A stretch of DNA of 64,000 nt from Lachnospiraceae bacterium (GCA_024690205.1 JAILCX010000088.1:1-64000); one strand, 5' to 3'; shown: positions 53,643 to 61,936, counted from the stretch's first letter. Made by a program: numbers and translations. Notes: a model not told the origin generated them from the sequence alone.

Positions 53643-53786
53643 GAACGCATTTGGCCGATGCGTAATAATTTCAAATGCCAGGGACGGTACATTCTGAGTA
53701 AGGATACTTTCAATGTATCGTCTTTTTTGTTACCCGAAAAACGGATTTTAGGTGCTGACAAAAGGGCGGAAGGAGGAAAATTTTAA
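53643..53786 (+). promoter_or_regulatory. Long structured leader with terminator/antiterminator-like hairpins
   Basis: The 145-base leader has an internal hairpin (CGCAT-ttggccg-ATGCG, 53646-53662, extended by flanking ATTATT/AATAAT). It is followed by a terminator-like hairpin (GACGGTACATT 53683-53693 with AATGTATCGTC 53712-53722 and then six T). A competing shorter hairpin GATAC (53703-53707)/GTATC (53715-53719) would break it. No known riboswitch matched. A GGAGG precedes the ATG at 53787. Confidence 0.5.
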
Positions 53787-54887
53787 ATGCGAATTGATTC
53801 CGGTAGTATAGGAATGGATTCCGCCAGAAATTATGAATCAACTGAATTCATGGTTAACAGGTTTTCTGTCACGAAGACAAAAGGTACTTTGGGGGACAGT
53901 GTATTTTCGGATCTTTTGAACGCCGGAGAGAACTGCGAAGATTCGGAAGAGGAAGCTCCGGTTGCATCCTTGGATGAACTGAAAGAAAAGATCACACAAA
54001 AAGCTCCCCGTACCATCGCAAAGAGCGATGATTATCGTGAACAGATGCGCCATCTCAAGGAAGAGTGTATCAATCTTTTACTGAGGTTACTTTTCCCGGA
54101 CATTGTTGATCACTTTCAAAAGGGAGAGACGATGGGCACCCTTGGCAGCACATCATATGCTTTATCCGATGTGGTTACTCCCGTTAATGTGACTTCCTTA
54201 AGTTATCAGCGCCAGTATTACTATGAGGAAAATGAAACAACTTCCTTTAGCGCCAAAGGAATAGTCAATTGTGCCGACGGACGTTCGATCGACATCAATA
54301 TCGATCTTACGATGTCGCGGAGTTTTTCACAGTTTTATGCTGAAGAGATCTCTTTTGTTGAAAGTTCGTTCACGGATCCCCTCGTGATCAATTTCGGAGG
54401 AGACCCGGCAGCCGTTTCCGACCAGACTTTTTATTTTGATATCGACAGTGACGGAGTGGAGGATGAGATAAGCAGACTTATCGAAGGATCAGGCTTTCTT
54501 GCCCTTGATCTTAACGAAGACGGTATCATAAATGACGGTGCCGAGCTTTTCGGATCCGCATCGGGAGACGGGTTTAAGGATCTTTCCGCATATGACACCG
54601 ATCATGACGGATGGATAGACGAAGATGATCAGATCTTTGACAAACTGAAGATCTGGGCCGATGACGGGAACGGAAAGATGCAGCTTTATTCACTTTCCGA
54701 AAAGGGAATAGGCGCGATCTGCTTAAGTAACGCTCCAACGGGCTTTTATCTTAATTCACTTGAAGATAATACCCAAAACGCCAGGGTCAGATCAACGGGT
54801 GTATTTCTTTATGAAAACGGAGGATCAGGTACGGTCCAGCAGCTTGACTTTGCCCGCAGGGCAAGGGCTGCGGCCGCCTATGCGTGA
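53787..54887 (+). CDS. Calcium-loop protein of a flagella-associated family
   Basis: 366 residues. The N-terminus MRIDSGSIGMDSARNYEST is not a signal peptide. A beta-rich domain (about 135-205) contains TTSFSAKGIVNCADGRSID and IDLTMSRSFSQF. The C-terminal half has three Dx[DN]xDG loops (DIDSDGVEDE, DLNEDGIINDG, DTDHDGWIDEDD, residues about 215-285), each followed by aromatic segments such as FDKLKIW, then IGAICLSNAPTGF. This pattern occurs in a family I recall from motile bacteria, with no assigned function. The sigma-28 promoter directly upstream places it with flagellar late genes. No secretion route is visible. Confidence 0.75.
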   Translation: MRIDSGSIGMDSARNYESTEFMVNRFSVTKTKGTLGDSVFSDLLNAGENCEDSEEEAPVASLDELKEKITQKAPRTIAKSDDYREQMRHLKEECINLLLRLLFPDIVDHFQKGETMGTLGSTSYALSDVVTPVNVTSLSYQRQYYYEENETTSFSAKGIVNCADGRSIDINIDLTMSRSFSQFYAEEISFVESSFTDPLVINFGGDPAAVSDQTFYFDIDSDGVEDEISRLIEGSGFLALDLNEDGIINDGAELFGSASGDGFKDLSAYDTDHDGWIDEDDQIFDKLKIWADDGNGKMQLYSLSEKGIGAICLSNAPTGFYLNSLEDNTQNARVRSTGVFLYENGGSGTVQQLDFARRARAAAAYA

Positions 54888-55031
54888 CTAGTCGTTAACA
54901 ATTTGTTCATATTATATTTGCCGTTTATTAATTTACATAATATTATTTATTAATTTTTGCGGTTTATATTATACGTATAAGATGAATGAATGACAGTCAC
55001 AAGTTGTTGTTAATAAACTTTTTCATAATAA

Positions 55032-55058
55032 ATGCCGGATAACCAAGTTATCCGGCAT
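55032..55058. terminator. Strong hairpin terminator between the Ca-loop gene and cyclophilin
   Basis: A perfect 12-bp stem, ATGCCGGATAAC (55032-55043) and GTTATCCGGCAT (55047-55058), with a three-base loop. On the minus strand it is followed by a short UUUAUUAU; on the plus strand a second small hairpin and T-run follow near 55061-55080. The 54888-55031 stretch before it is very AT-rich with no gene visible. Confidence 0.75.
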
Positions 55059-55079
55059 CCTCCCTTTTATAGGGCTTTT

Positions 55080-55601
55080 TTATATCTTTTCAGGTTCGGG
55101 ATAATCAACTCCGAATGTTTCCACGGTAACACTCTTTATAACCTGAGGTTCAACCGGTCTGTCGGACCAGTCTGTCTGACATTCAGCGATTTTGTTAACG
55201 TTATCCATCCCTTCAGTCACCTTTCCGAATGCAGCATATGATCCGTCAAGATGAGGTGATGTCTTGTGCATGATAAAGAACTGTGAACCTGCAGAATCGG
55301 GCATCATGGAACGGGCCATTGAAAGAACGCCTTCCGTATGCTTAAGATCATTTTTGAATCCGTTTTGGGAAAATTCTCCTTTTATGGAATAGCCCGGACC
55401 ACCCATTCCGGTTCCTTCCGGGTCTCCACCCTGAATCATAAAGCCTTTTATGACACGGTGAAAGATCAATCCGTCATAAAAACCTTTACTTACAAGTGAA
55501 ATAAAGTTATTTACCGAAACCGGAGCTATATCGGGATAAAGCTCTGCTTTGATAACATCTCCGTTTGACATAGTAAATGTAACTATCGGGTTTTGTGCCA
55601 T
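55080..55601 (-). CDS. Peptidyl-prolyl cis-trans isomerase, cyclophilin type
   Basis: 173 residues. Cyclophilin motifs: LIFHRVIKGFMIQGGDPEGTG (catalytic Arg in FHRVI), GVLSMARSMMPDSAGSQFFI and YAAFGKVTEGMDNVNKIAE. No signal peptide, so it is a cytosolic folding catalyst. It shares a promoter region with the divergent GNAT gene; its own leader is about 40 bases with AAGGA. Confidence 0.95.
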   Translation of the reverse strand: MAQNPIVTFTMSNGDVIKAELYPDIAPVSVNNFISLVSKGFYDGLIFHRVIKGFMIQGGDPEGTGMGGPGYSIKGEFSQNGFKNDLKHTEGVLSMARSMMPDSAGSQFFIMHKTSPHLDGSYAAFGKVTEGMDNVNKIAECQTDWSDRPVEPQVIKSVTVETFGVDYPEPEKI

Positions 55602-55647
55602 ATCTTGTCCTTTCTTACGATAAATTTGGTATCAGCGTCTCATTGAG

Positions 55648-55655
55648 ATTATAAT
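55648..55655. promoter_or_regulatory. Palindromic -10 element serving divergent cyclophilin and GNAT genes
   Basis: ATTATAAT (55648-55655) reads TATAAT on both strands. On the minus strand it starts the cyclophilin mRNA near 55641; on the plus strand, with TTGGTA 18 bases upstream, it should start near 55662, two bases before the GNAT ATG. Confidence 0.55.
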
Positions 55656-55663
55656 AAATCCTG

Positions 55664-56428
55664 ATGACAAAAACAATCATGTTCAAAGACAACAAAAAAC
55701 TGTATATGACAGATGAACCAATGGTACTGCGTGATCTTTTGGATTCCGGATGTGAAGCCGTCCCGGTTTTAGATGGAAAATACGATACGGGTGATTTTCC
55801 TTTTACACCTTATGCGTTAAGTGACCTTCCGTCGATACTGGAAGGCAGCTATCTTAAGGATGAGATAACGGAAGGAGTTGACTTTATACCCGATTACCTT
55901 CTTAAGATACACCAGCGTTTTAACAATATACCCTGGAAGATACTTGAAACCGAAAGACTCATTGTAAGGGAGACAACGGTTGATGATGTTGACAGGTTCT
56001 ACGAGATATACGATGACCCTTCAACCACACATTACATCGAACCGCTCTTTGAAAACAGAAATGAAGAGATTGAATATACAAAGAATTATATCGAAAAGGT
56101 TTACGGCTTTTTCGGATACGGGATCTGGACCGTTATCAACAAAGCCGACGGCAAAATAATAGGAAAGGCAGGTATAACCGACCGTGACGGGTTTGATGCT
56201 CCGGAGATCGGCTTTGTCATAGCGAGCGAATACCGCCGGATGGGATACGCTTACGAAGTCTGCGAAGCTATCCTTGACTACGCGCAAAAAGAGCTCGGAT
56301 CTTCAACGATCCGGGCCCTTGTAAAACCTCAAAATGATATATCAATTCATCTTCTTGAAAATCTTGGGTTTACGATCACCCGTAAACTTCATCAAGATTA
56401 TCTAATAGCTCTCCGTACGCTCTCATGA
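55664..56428 (+). CDS. GNAT family acetyltransferase
   Basis: 254 residues. The last about 160 residues are a RimJ/RimL-type GNAT domain: ILETERLIVRETTVDDVDRF, WTVINKADGKIIGKAGI, EIGFVIASEYRRMGYAYEV (acetyl-CoA site) and NDISIHLLENLGF. The first about 90 residues are an unrecognised alpha/beta extension ending in FIPDYLLKIHQRFNNIPW. Substrate unknown. No Shine-Dalgarno precedes the ATG. Its 3' end overlaps the convergent histidine kinase gene by 53 bases. Confidence 0.85.
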   Translation: MTKTIMFKDNKKLYMTDEPMVLRDLLDSGCEAVPVLDGKYDTGDFPFTPYALSDLPSILEGSYLKDEITEGVDFIPDYLLKIHQRFNNIPWKILETERLIVRETTVDDVDRFYEIYDDPSTTHYIEPLFENRNEEIEYTKNYIEKVYGFFGYGIWTVINKADGKIIGKAGITDRDGFDAPEIGFVIASEYRRMGYAYEVCEAILDYAQKELGSSTIRALVKPQNDISIHLLENLGFTITRKLHQDYLIALRTLS

Positions 56429-58784
56429 ACGCATAATGATTGGCTTTCAGGTATTCGATATCTTCGGCTTTTGCCGCAAACTCGAGGCCTTTTGCCATCT
56501 CGGACACCTTAAGCGCTCCTATCGTAAGTGAAGTGCTCTTTACTCCGTGTACCAAAACCGCATATTCTTCAAGCTCCGCATCATCGTATTTTTCCTGGAT
56601 CTCTTCATATTTGTTCGACGTTCGGTATTCTTTGATAATGCTTTCGTAGAATTCCTCGCTGTTTAAGCAATATGTCATTCCCGTAGCAACATCAAGGAAG
56701 CTGAATCTCTTTGCAAAATCGCTTAAGATCTTTTTATCATAACTGTCAGCAGCGGATGTTTCTTCGTAAGAATGGTAAGTATCGGCTTTTCCCGAAGAAG
56801 AACCGTCCTTTTCCGTTGCGGTATTGTTTCCAAGTCCTATGGACGCTTCCTTAACATGAACTATCTCCGGAGGAAGGTACTTTATCATTAATTCGTTAAG
56901 TTCCTGTTCTCTTACAGGCTTGCTGATATAATCGGTAAATCCTTCGCTAAGGTATTCTTCCCTTGCTCCGAGGATCGCATTTGCCGTAAGCATGATGACC
57001 GGAGTATTTATATCAAATACATTTCCCATCATCCTCATCTTCTTAAGCGTTTCCACGCCGTCCATTTCTGGCATCATATGATCAAGGAATATAAGGTCGT
57101 ATTTGTTGTTGCTTATCTTATCAAGACACTCCTTGCCCGAGAAAGCCGAATCGATCGTTAACTGTGTCTCGCCCAAAAGGCCTCTTATAACCTTGATGTT
57201 AAGTTCTATATCATCCACAACAAGGATCCTTCCTTTAGGGCAGATAAAGCGCTTAAAAGTACTTTCCTCGTCTCCATCGGTACTTATATGAACGTAATTT
57301 GCAAAGTCTCCGAGAACATCCTTTCCGACGATCTTTTGCGGTATCCTTACGGTAAATTCGGATCCTACTCCATACTCACTTTCTACGTTGATCTCTCCAC
57401 CCATCATATCAAGGAACTGTTTCGTGATACGAAGACCGAGGCCTACACCTTCGATATTCCTGTTCTTTTCAAGATCGACCCTTCTGAAAGCTTCGAAGAG
57501 TTTTTCGATGTTTTCTTTGGCGATACCGATTCCCGTATCCTTAACGGAAATAACAAGTATCATATTCTCTTCATCAACCTTTTCCCAGTCGGCAGTAAGA
57601 ACAACGGCACCGTCGTTCGTATACTTGATCGCGTTGGAAAGGAGATTTACTATGATCTGACGTATCCTTACCTCGTCACCGTAAAGATGTCCGGGGATCG
57701 TCTTGTTGTTTTCAAAGAAAAGGTCCAGTCCCTTTTCATAGGCCTTCATGAACTGAAGGTTATAACATGCCGAAAGAACATTGGAAAGCTCGTACGTTAT
57801 CGGAACAAGTTCCATCTTTCCGGATTCTATCTTTGAAAGATCAAGGATATCGTTAATGAGCGAGAGCAGTCCGTTTCCGGCATTGTCTATGCTTCTTGCA
57901 TATTCAAGTATCCTGGGATCTTTGGTTTCCTTAAGGATGACGGAATTCATTCCAAGGATTCCGTTTATCGGTGTCCTTATCTCATGGGACATGTTTGCAA
58001 GGAAATCACTCTTTGCAGAGTTTGCCTCATCTGCTTCTTTCTTTGCTTCTATGGCAACCTGAGATGCAATCTCAAGCTCATCCCTGCTCTTTTTGAGGTC
58101 ATCAAGCGTTGTAAGGAGTTTATTATAATCCGGAGTCTCGATCGCAAACATGATGATGAGCATCGTAAGCGAAGAAGCAAAAAGAACGATCAGGGTATTG
58201 GGGATCACAAGTGTCTGCACCATCGCAGCCGAAAACTCCATTATCGTAAAGAAGAGGAATGAATTATACTGCCTCCTGTTAACGACTTTTTTATTCTTGT
58301 GAAGCACTCCGAATCCTATAAGAACATAGAACGCAAGACTCAGATTTAAAAGATAATATAAAGGACCGCGGCTGTATTCATGTGCTTCATTGAAGTAGAA
58401 GACGATACCGGTAAAGAAGTTTACCACAAGCAGCAAAAGATAAACACAAAGAACAGTATTGGTGGCAAGTCTTATCTTACGGTCCACCTTGTCCTTTACG
58501 AACGAAACTATATAGTCAAAGTAAAAATATTCAAGGATAAATACGGCCGCGAAATAAGCCGTGCTCAAGAGAAGATTAACAGCGTCGGGAGTCGTTTGAT
58601 TATACGTTATCCCAATCGCCGAGATCACATCAAGAACCTGAGAGATTATCAAAAGCATGACAACTCTGCAGTATCGGGTACGGGTATATGATTTCGTCGG
58701 ATACATTATAGACATATAAATGAGGAGGATCATCAGAAGGACCGCTCCTGCTATGTCATAATGCACATTATATACGAGATTCAT
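56376..58784 (-). CDS. Hybrid sensor histidine kinase with receiver and HPt domains
   Basis: 802 residues. The N-terminus has about seven membrane helices (residues 8-220) with little extracytoplasmic loop, so it may sense a membrane or small ligand. A coiled coil (about 225-260) leads to HisKA with H267 in ANMSHEIRTPINGI, HATPase (GLGLRITKQFLDMMGGEI), a receiver with D568 in LDHMMPEMDG and an HPt domain with H746 in LVHGVKSTSLTIGA. This is a full phosphorelay in one chain; no output regulator is adjacent, so the target is unknown. A TTGTAC/TAGAAT promoter lies upstream. Confidence 0.93.
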   Translation of the reverse strand: MNLVYNVHYDIAGAVLLMILLIYMSIMYPTKSYTRTRYCRVVMLLIISQVLDVISAIGITYNQTTPDAVNLLLSTAYFAAVFILEYFYFDYIVSFVKDKVDRKIRLATNTVLCVYLLLLVVNFFTGIVFYFNEAHEYSRGPLYYLLNLSLAFYVLIGFGVLHKNKKVVNRRQYNSFLFFTIMEFSAAMVQTLVIPNTLIVLFASSLTMLIIMFAIETPDYNKLLTTLDDLKKSRDELEIASQVAIEAKKEADEANSAKSDFLANMSHEIRTPINGILGMNSVILKETKDPRILEYARSIDNAGNGLLSLINDILDLSKIESGKMELVPITYELSNVLSACYNLQFMKAYEKGLDLFFENNKTIPGHLYGDEVRIRQIIVNLLSNAIKYTNDGAVVLTADWEKVDEENMILVISVKDTGIGIAKENIEKLFEAFRRVDLEKNRNIEGVGLGLRITKQFLDMMGGEINVESEYGVGSEFTVRIPQKIVGKDVLGDFANYVHISTDGDEESTFKRFICPKGRILVVDDIELNIKVIRGLLGETQLTIDSAFSGKECLDKISNNKYDLIFLDHMMPEMDGVETLKKMRMMGNVFDINTPVIMLTANAILGAREEYLSEGFTDYISKPVREQELNELMIKYLPPEIVHVKEASIGLGNNTATEKDGSSSGKADTYHSYEETSAADSYDKKILSDFAKRFSFLDVATGMTYCLNSEEFYESIIKEYRTSNKYEEIQEKYDDAELEEYAVLVHGVKSTSLTIGALKVSEMAKGLEFAAKAEDIEYLKANHYAFMRAYGELLDNLDEVYG

Positions 58785-58815
58785 TCCTTTACCTCATAAA
58801 AGCGCCTATAAAGTT

Positions 58816-58844
58816 ATTCTATCAAAAATACATACTCTGTACAA
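58816..58844 (-). promoter_or_regulatory. Sigma-A promoter of the hybrid histidine kinase gene
   Basis: On the minus strand TTGTAC (58839-58844), a 17-base spacer and TAGAAT (58816-58821), start point near 58809, leader about 25 bases. It abuts the terminator of the aldolase gene. Confidence 0.6.
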
Positions 58845-58845
58845 G

Positions 58846-58876
58846 AAAAGGATGTGTCGTAAAGACACATCCTTTT
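58846..58876 (-). terminator. Terminator of the aldolase gene
   Basis: A perfect 13-bp stem AAAAGGATGTGTC (58846-58858) and GACACATCCTTTT (58864-58876) with a five-base loop. It resembles the GGATGTG-stem terminator at 956-984. Confidence 0.85.
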
Positions 58877-58901
58877 ATGCATTATCATAATGATATTCGA
58901 C

Positions 58902-59870
58902 TTAAGCTTTTCCGTCTGAACCAAGAACGTGAACGATCTTGTGAGCAACCATGTCCTTAACTGCCTGACGAGCGGGTTTTAAGTACTGACGGGGATCGAA
59001 GTGATCGGGATGCTCAGCGAAGTACTTACGGATGTTACCTGTCATTGCAAGACGGATATCAGAGTCGATATTGATCTTACATACGGCAAGCTTAGCTGCC
59101 TGACGAAGCTGTTCCTCAGGGATACCAACTGCATCGGGCATGTTTCCGCCATACTGGTTAACCATCTTAACGAATTCCTGAGGAACTGAAGATGAACCGT
59201 GAAGAACGATGGGGAATCCGGGAAGTCTCTTTATGCACTCTTCAAGTACGTCGAAACGAAGCGGAGGGGGAACAAGGATACCGTCAGCGTTTCTTGTGCA
59301 CTGTTCTGCGGTAAACTTGTAAGCACCGTGTGATGTTCCGATAGCTATGGCAAGTGAATCACATCCTGTCTTGTCAACGAACTCTTCAACTTCTTCGGGA
59401 CGTGTGTAGCTTTCCTTACCTGATTCAACAACTACTTCATCCTCGATACCTGCAAGTGTACCGAGCTCTGCTTCTACAACTACTCCGTTAGCGTGAGCAT
59501 ATTCAACAACCTGCTTTGTAAGTGCGATGTTGTCTTCAAAAGACTTAGAAGAAGCATCGATCATGACAGAAGTAAATCCGCCGTCGATACATGACTTACA
59601 AAGCTCGAATGTATCCCCGTGATCAAGGTGGAGCGCGATGGGAATATCGGGATTCTCAGCAACTGCAGCCTCAACCAACTTTACAAGATATGTGTGGTTA
59701 GCGTATGCACGTGCTCCCTTTGAAACCTGAAGGATAACGGGGCTCTTAAGTTCACCTGCTGCCTCTGTTATTCCCTGAACTATTTCCATGTTGTTAACGT
59801 TGAAAGCACCAACTGCGTAACCGCCGTCATAAGCTTTCTTAAACATTTCAGTAGTAGTAACTAATGACAT
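58902..59870 (-). CDS. fba: Fructose-1,6-bisphosphate aldolase, class II
   Basis: 322 residues from MSLVTTTEMFKKAYDGG. Zinc and catalytic residues lie in IALHLDHGDTFELCKSCID (Asp/His near 87), EAELGTLAGIEDE, GTSHGAYKF and LHGSSSVPQEFV. It is a glycolytic/gluconeogenic enzyme. The open frame includes an ATG at 59885 that is inside the GGAGGG ribosome-binding site, so 59870 is the start. Its leader begins at a TATAAT promoter near 59925. Confidence 0.96.
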   Translation of the reverse strand: MSLVTTTEMFKKAYDGGYAVGAFNVNNMEIVQGITEAAGELKSPVILQVSKGARAYANHTYLVKLVEAAVAENPDIPIALHLDHGDTFELCKSCIDGGFTSVMIDASSKSFEDNIALTKQVVEYAHANGVVVEAELGTLAGIEDEVVVESGKESYTRPEEVEEFVDKTGCDSLAIAIGTSHGAYKFTAEQCTRNADGILVPPPLRFDVLEECIKRLPGFPIVLHGSSSVPQEFVKMVNQYGGNMPDAVGIPEEQLRQAAKLAVCKINIDSDIRLAMTGNIRKYFAEHPDHFDPRQYLKPARQAVKDMVAHKIVHVLGSDGKA

Positions 59871-59924
59871 ATATGTTCCCTCCATATTAATTATTTATTC
59901 TGACGGCTTGCGCCGACATGAACA

Positions 59925-59954
59925 ATTATAGACCACAAAACAGGATGAATGCAA
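59925..59954 (-). promoter_or_regulatory. Sigma-A promoter of fba
   Basis: On the minus strand a perfect TATAAT (59925-59930) with TTGCAT (59949-59954) 18 bases upstream. The leader of about 48 bases contains a small GGC-GCAA-GCC hairpin. Confidence 0.55.
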
Positions 59955-59967
59955 CTTAATGCATCCC

Positions 59968-60219
59968 TTATTTCCCCGAAAGGAAAGCCTCTATACCCTG
60001 TAATGCTTCAGCCTCATCAGCTCCTTCAACGATGACTTTGACGACATCGCCCTTTTGCATGTTAAGGCTCATCATTCCCATGATGGATTTTGCATTGACC
60101 TTTTTGCCGGGTGTTACCAGATATACGGAACTGTCATATCTGCTGGCAGTCTGAACAAGCATAGCCGCAGGATGTGCCTCCGGCTCGTTCGAAATGAGGA
60201 TCGTTACGTCCTTTTCCAT
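59968..60219 (-). CDS. Crh-like HPr paralogue (His15 replaced)
   Basis: 83 residues. The HPr fold is clear, with LVQTASRYDSSVYL and NAKSIMGMMSLNM carrying S45 at the HprK-modified Ser46 position. Aligned with Bacillus HPr (GIHARPAT), the active-site loop reads PEAHPAA: His15 becomes E14 and Arg17 becomes H16. PTS phosphotransfer through His15 is therefore unlikely, as in Bacillus Crh. Its position after rapZ and whiA matches crh in Bacillus, and hprK starts the same run. It may be a regulatory HPr for catabolite control (inference). Confidence 0.85.
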   Translation of the reverse strand: MEKDVTILISNEPEAHPAAMLVQTASRYDSSVYLVTPGKKVNAKSIMGMMSLNMQKGDVVKVIVEGADEAEALQGIEAFLSGK

Positions 60220-60238
60220 TATTACTCCTCCGTTTACC

Positions 60239-61006
60239 TTAATCTTCCGTGATACCTTCGGCTATTTCCGAAAGTTTCCTCAGTCTGTGGTTCACGCCGG
60301 ATTTTCCGACCGGCGGATCAAGGTAACCTCCCAATTCGGCAAGTGAAGCCGAACTATACTGCAGCCTGATCTTTGCCATCTGTCTTAACGGCTCTTCAAG
60401 CTTATCTATACCCAATACCCTGTCTATCTTTTTTATGTCCTCTATCTGTCTTTGGGATGCATTGACGGTCTTTACGATGTTTGCGGTTTCACAATTGACC
60501 TTACGGTTTATGTTGTTCCGGACATCCTTTTCAACCCTCAATGATTCCATATACATCAGCGACCGGTGAGCTCCCATTACATTTAAAAGATCAACGATCC
60601 CTTCCGCTTCCTTGATGTATACGACAAAGGACTTTTTTCTTTGGACCATGCCTGCCTCGATATCAAAGGATGCTATGAGATCCCTGATGCTTTCGGCATC
60701 GTCTTTATTACCCAATACGAATTCGAGATTGTAACTCCTCTCGGGATCGTTCACGGATCCGAGGCAGAGAAAAACTCCTCGTAAATACGCCCTTAAACAG
60801 CACGAACGTCTGTTATCGGCGTCCACATACTTTTCTATCATATTGGTTTTCTTTTGTAAAGACAATAATTTCCGTGACGCCGCTGATTCTGCGGATGATC
60901 TTTCGGGAATGAATTTTCCCAAAGCAGAAAGCTCGGAGAGCTGACAGTGCCTGGCGTTCGGATATATGTTTTCAAGTTCTTCCTTTACTCCGGATGAAAA
61001 TGACAT
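60239..61006 (-). CDS. whiA: WhiA DNA-binding protein, short form
   Basis: 255 residues from MSFSSGVKEELENIYPNA (ATG 61006; a TTG at 61021 overlaps the ribosome-binding site). The middle has RAYLRGVFLCLGSVNDPERSYNLEF and the C-terminal helix-turn-helix has NASQRQIEDIKKID, ASLAELGGYLDPPVGKSGVNHRLRKL. Typical WhiA is about 310-320 residues; here about 55 residues between positions 25 and 75 (first LAGLIDADG-like part) are missing and replaced by FIPERSSAESAASRKLLSLQ. WhiA influences division and nucleoid organisation. The context rapZ-whiA-HPr is conserved. Confidence 0.9.
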   Translation of the reverse strand: MSFSSGVKEELENIYPNARHCQLSELSALGKFIPERSSAESAASRKLLSLQKKTNMIEKYVDADNRRSCCLRAYLRGVFLCLGSVNDPERSYNLEFVLGNKDDAESIRDLIASFDIEAGMVQRKKSFVVYIKEAEGIVDLLNVMGAHRSLMYMESLRVEKDVRNNINRKVNCETANIVKTVNASQRQIEDIKKIDRVLGIDKLEEPLRQMAKIRLQYSSASLAELGGYLDPPVGKSGVNHRLRKLSEIAEGITED

Positions 61007-61049
61007 ACGGCCTCCCGTCAAAAATACGGATCGATCTTCCGGTCAGATC

Positions 61050-61925
61050 CTAGTTCTGACCGTGTATCCCAAGGTCTATATCCCTGTGATAACACTTAAG
61101 TCCGTAACCCTTGTTGGACTTAAGGCGTTCATGAAGTGCATTTGCCAAAGTAACGCTTCTGTGTTTGCCTCCGGTACATCCGATGGCGATCACCAGCTGG
61201 TATTTTCCTTCCTTAACATAGTTTGGCATAAGGAATTCAACCATATCAACAAGCTTATCAAGGAAAATGTTGGCTTCATCAAAACTCATGACATAATCCC
61301 TGACACAGGCATCGTTTCCCGAAAAATGCTTGAGTTCATCTATGTAATAAGGGTTCGGTAAGAATCTGACGTCAAAGACAAGATCCGCATCCTGCGGCAT
61401 CCCGTGCTTGAATCCGAATGACATTATCGTGACCATAAGGCTCTTGTAGCCTTCGTCCCTTACAAATATCCGGTCGAGCTCCTCCTTAAGATCGCGGGTC
61501 AGGAGCTTTGAAGAATCCATAATATAATCGGCCTGTTCTTTTATGGGTTTAAGGATGGTCCTTTCCTTGTTGATACCTTCTTCAAGACGGCCCTCCGGAG
61601 AAAGAGGATGCATTCTCCTTGTTTCTTTGTATCTTTTAAGAAGCGTTTCATCGGATGCTTCCATATAAAGGATCTCTATAGGGTATCCGGCTTTTTTTAA
61701 TCCCGAAAAGATCGAGGGAACCCTCTCAAATCCCACATTGGCGCGGACATCCACTCCAAGGGCGACTTTTGTGATTTCCCCTCCCGGTGAAGCAAGGAGT
61801 TCCACGAATTTTTCGATAAGATCGACCGGAAGATTATCGACACAATAAAAGCCGATATCCTCAAGCATTCGAAGCGCTGTCTTTTTTCCTCCGCCGGACA
61901 TTCCGGTCACGACCACAAATCTCAT
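61050..61925 (-). CDS. rapZ: RNase adapter / GTP-binding protein RapZ (YvcJ)
   Basis: 291 residues. The N-terminus RFVVVTGMSGGGKKTALRML is the P-loop (the last Ser/Thr is shifted, GKKT instead of GKS/T), followed by GFYCVDNLPVDLIEKFVEL, RRMHPLS and the C-terminal IGCTGGKHRSVTLANALHERL and RDIDLG. RapZ binds nucleotides, and in E. coli adapts RNase E to GlmZ; in Bacillus YvcJ affects competence. It is located between murB and whiA. Confidence 0.94.
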   Translation of the reverse strand: MRFVVVTGMSGGGKKTALRMLEDIGFYCVDNLPVDLIEKFVELLASPGGEITKVALGVDVRANVGFERVPSIFSGLKKAGYPIEILYMEASDETLLKRYKETRRMHPLSPEGRLEEGINKERTILKPIKEQADYIMDSSKLLTRDLKEELDRIFVRDEGYKSLMVTIMSFGFKHGMPQDADLVFDVRFLPNPYYIDELKHFSGNDACVRDYVMSFDEANIFLDKLVDMVEFLMPNYVKEGKYQLVIAIGCTGGKHRSVTLANALHERLKSNKGYGLKCYHRDIDLGIHGQN

Positions 61926-61936
61926 TTATTCTCCCA

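Noticed and set aside
53636..53786. c-di-GMP-I riboswitch in the leader of the sigma-28 gene
   Set aside because: The conserved core sequences of that riboswitch (CACGCA and the GGGACGCAAAGC region) are not present; only generic hairpins and a terminator-like stem can be supported.
54888..55031. Possible small RNA or gene in the AT-rich gap after the calcium-loop gene
   Set aside because: No open frame with a ribosome-binding site and no convincing promoter; only a terminator hairpin at its end can be supported.
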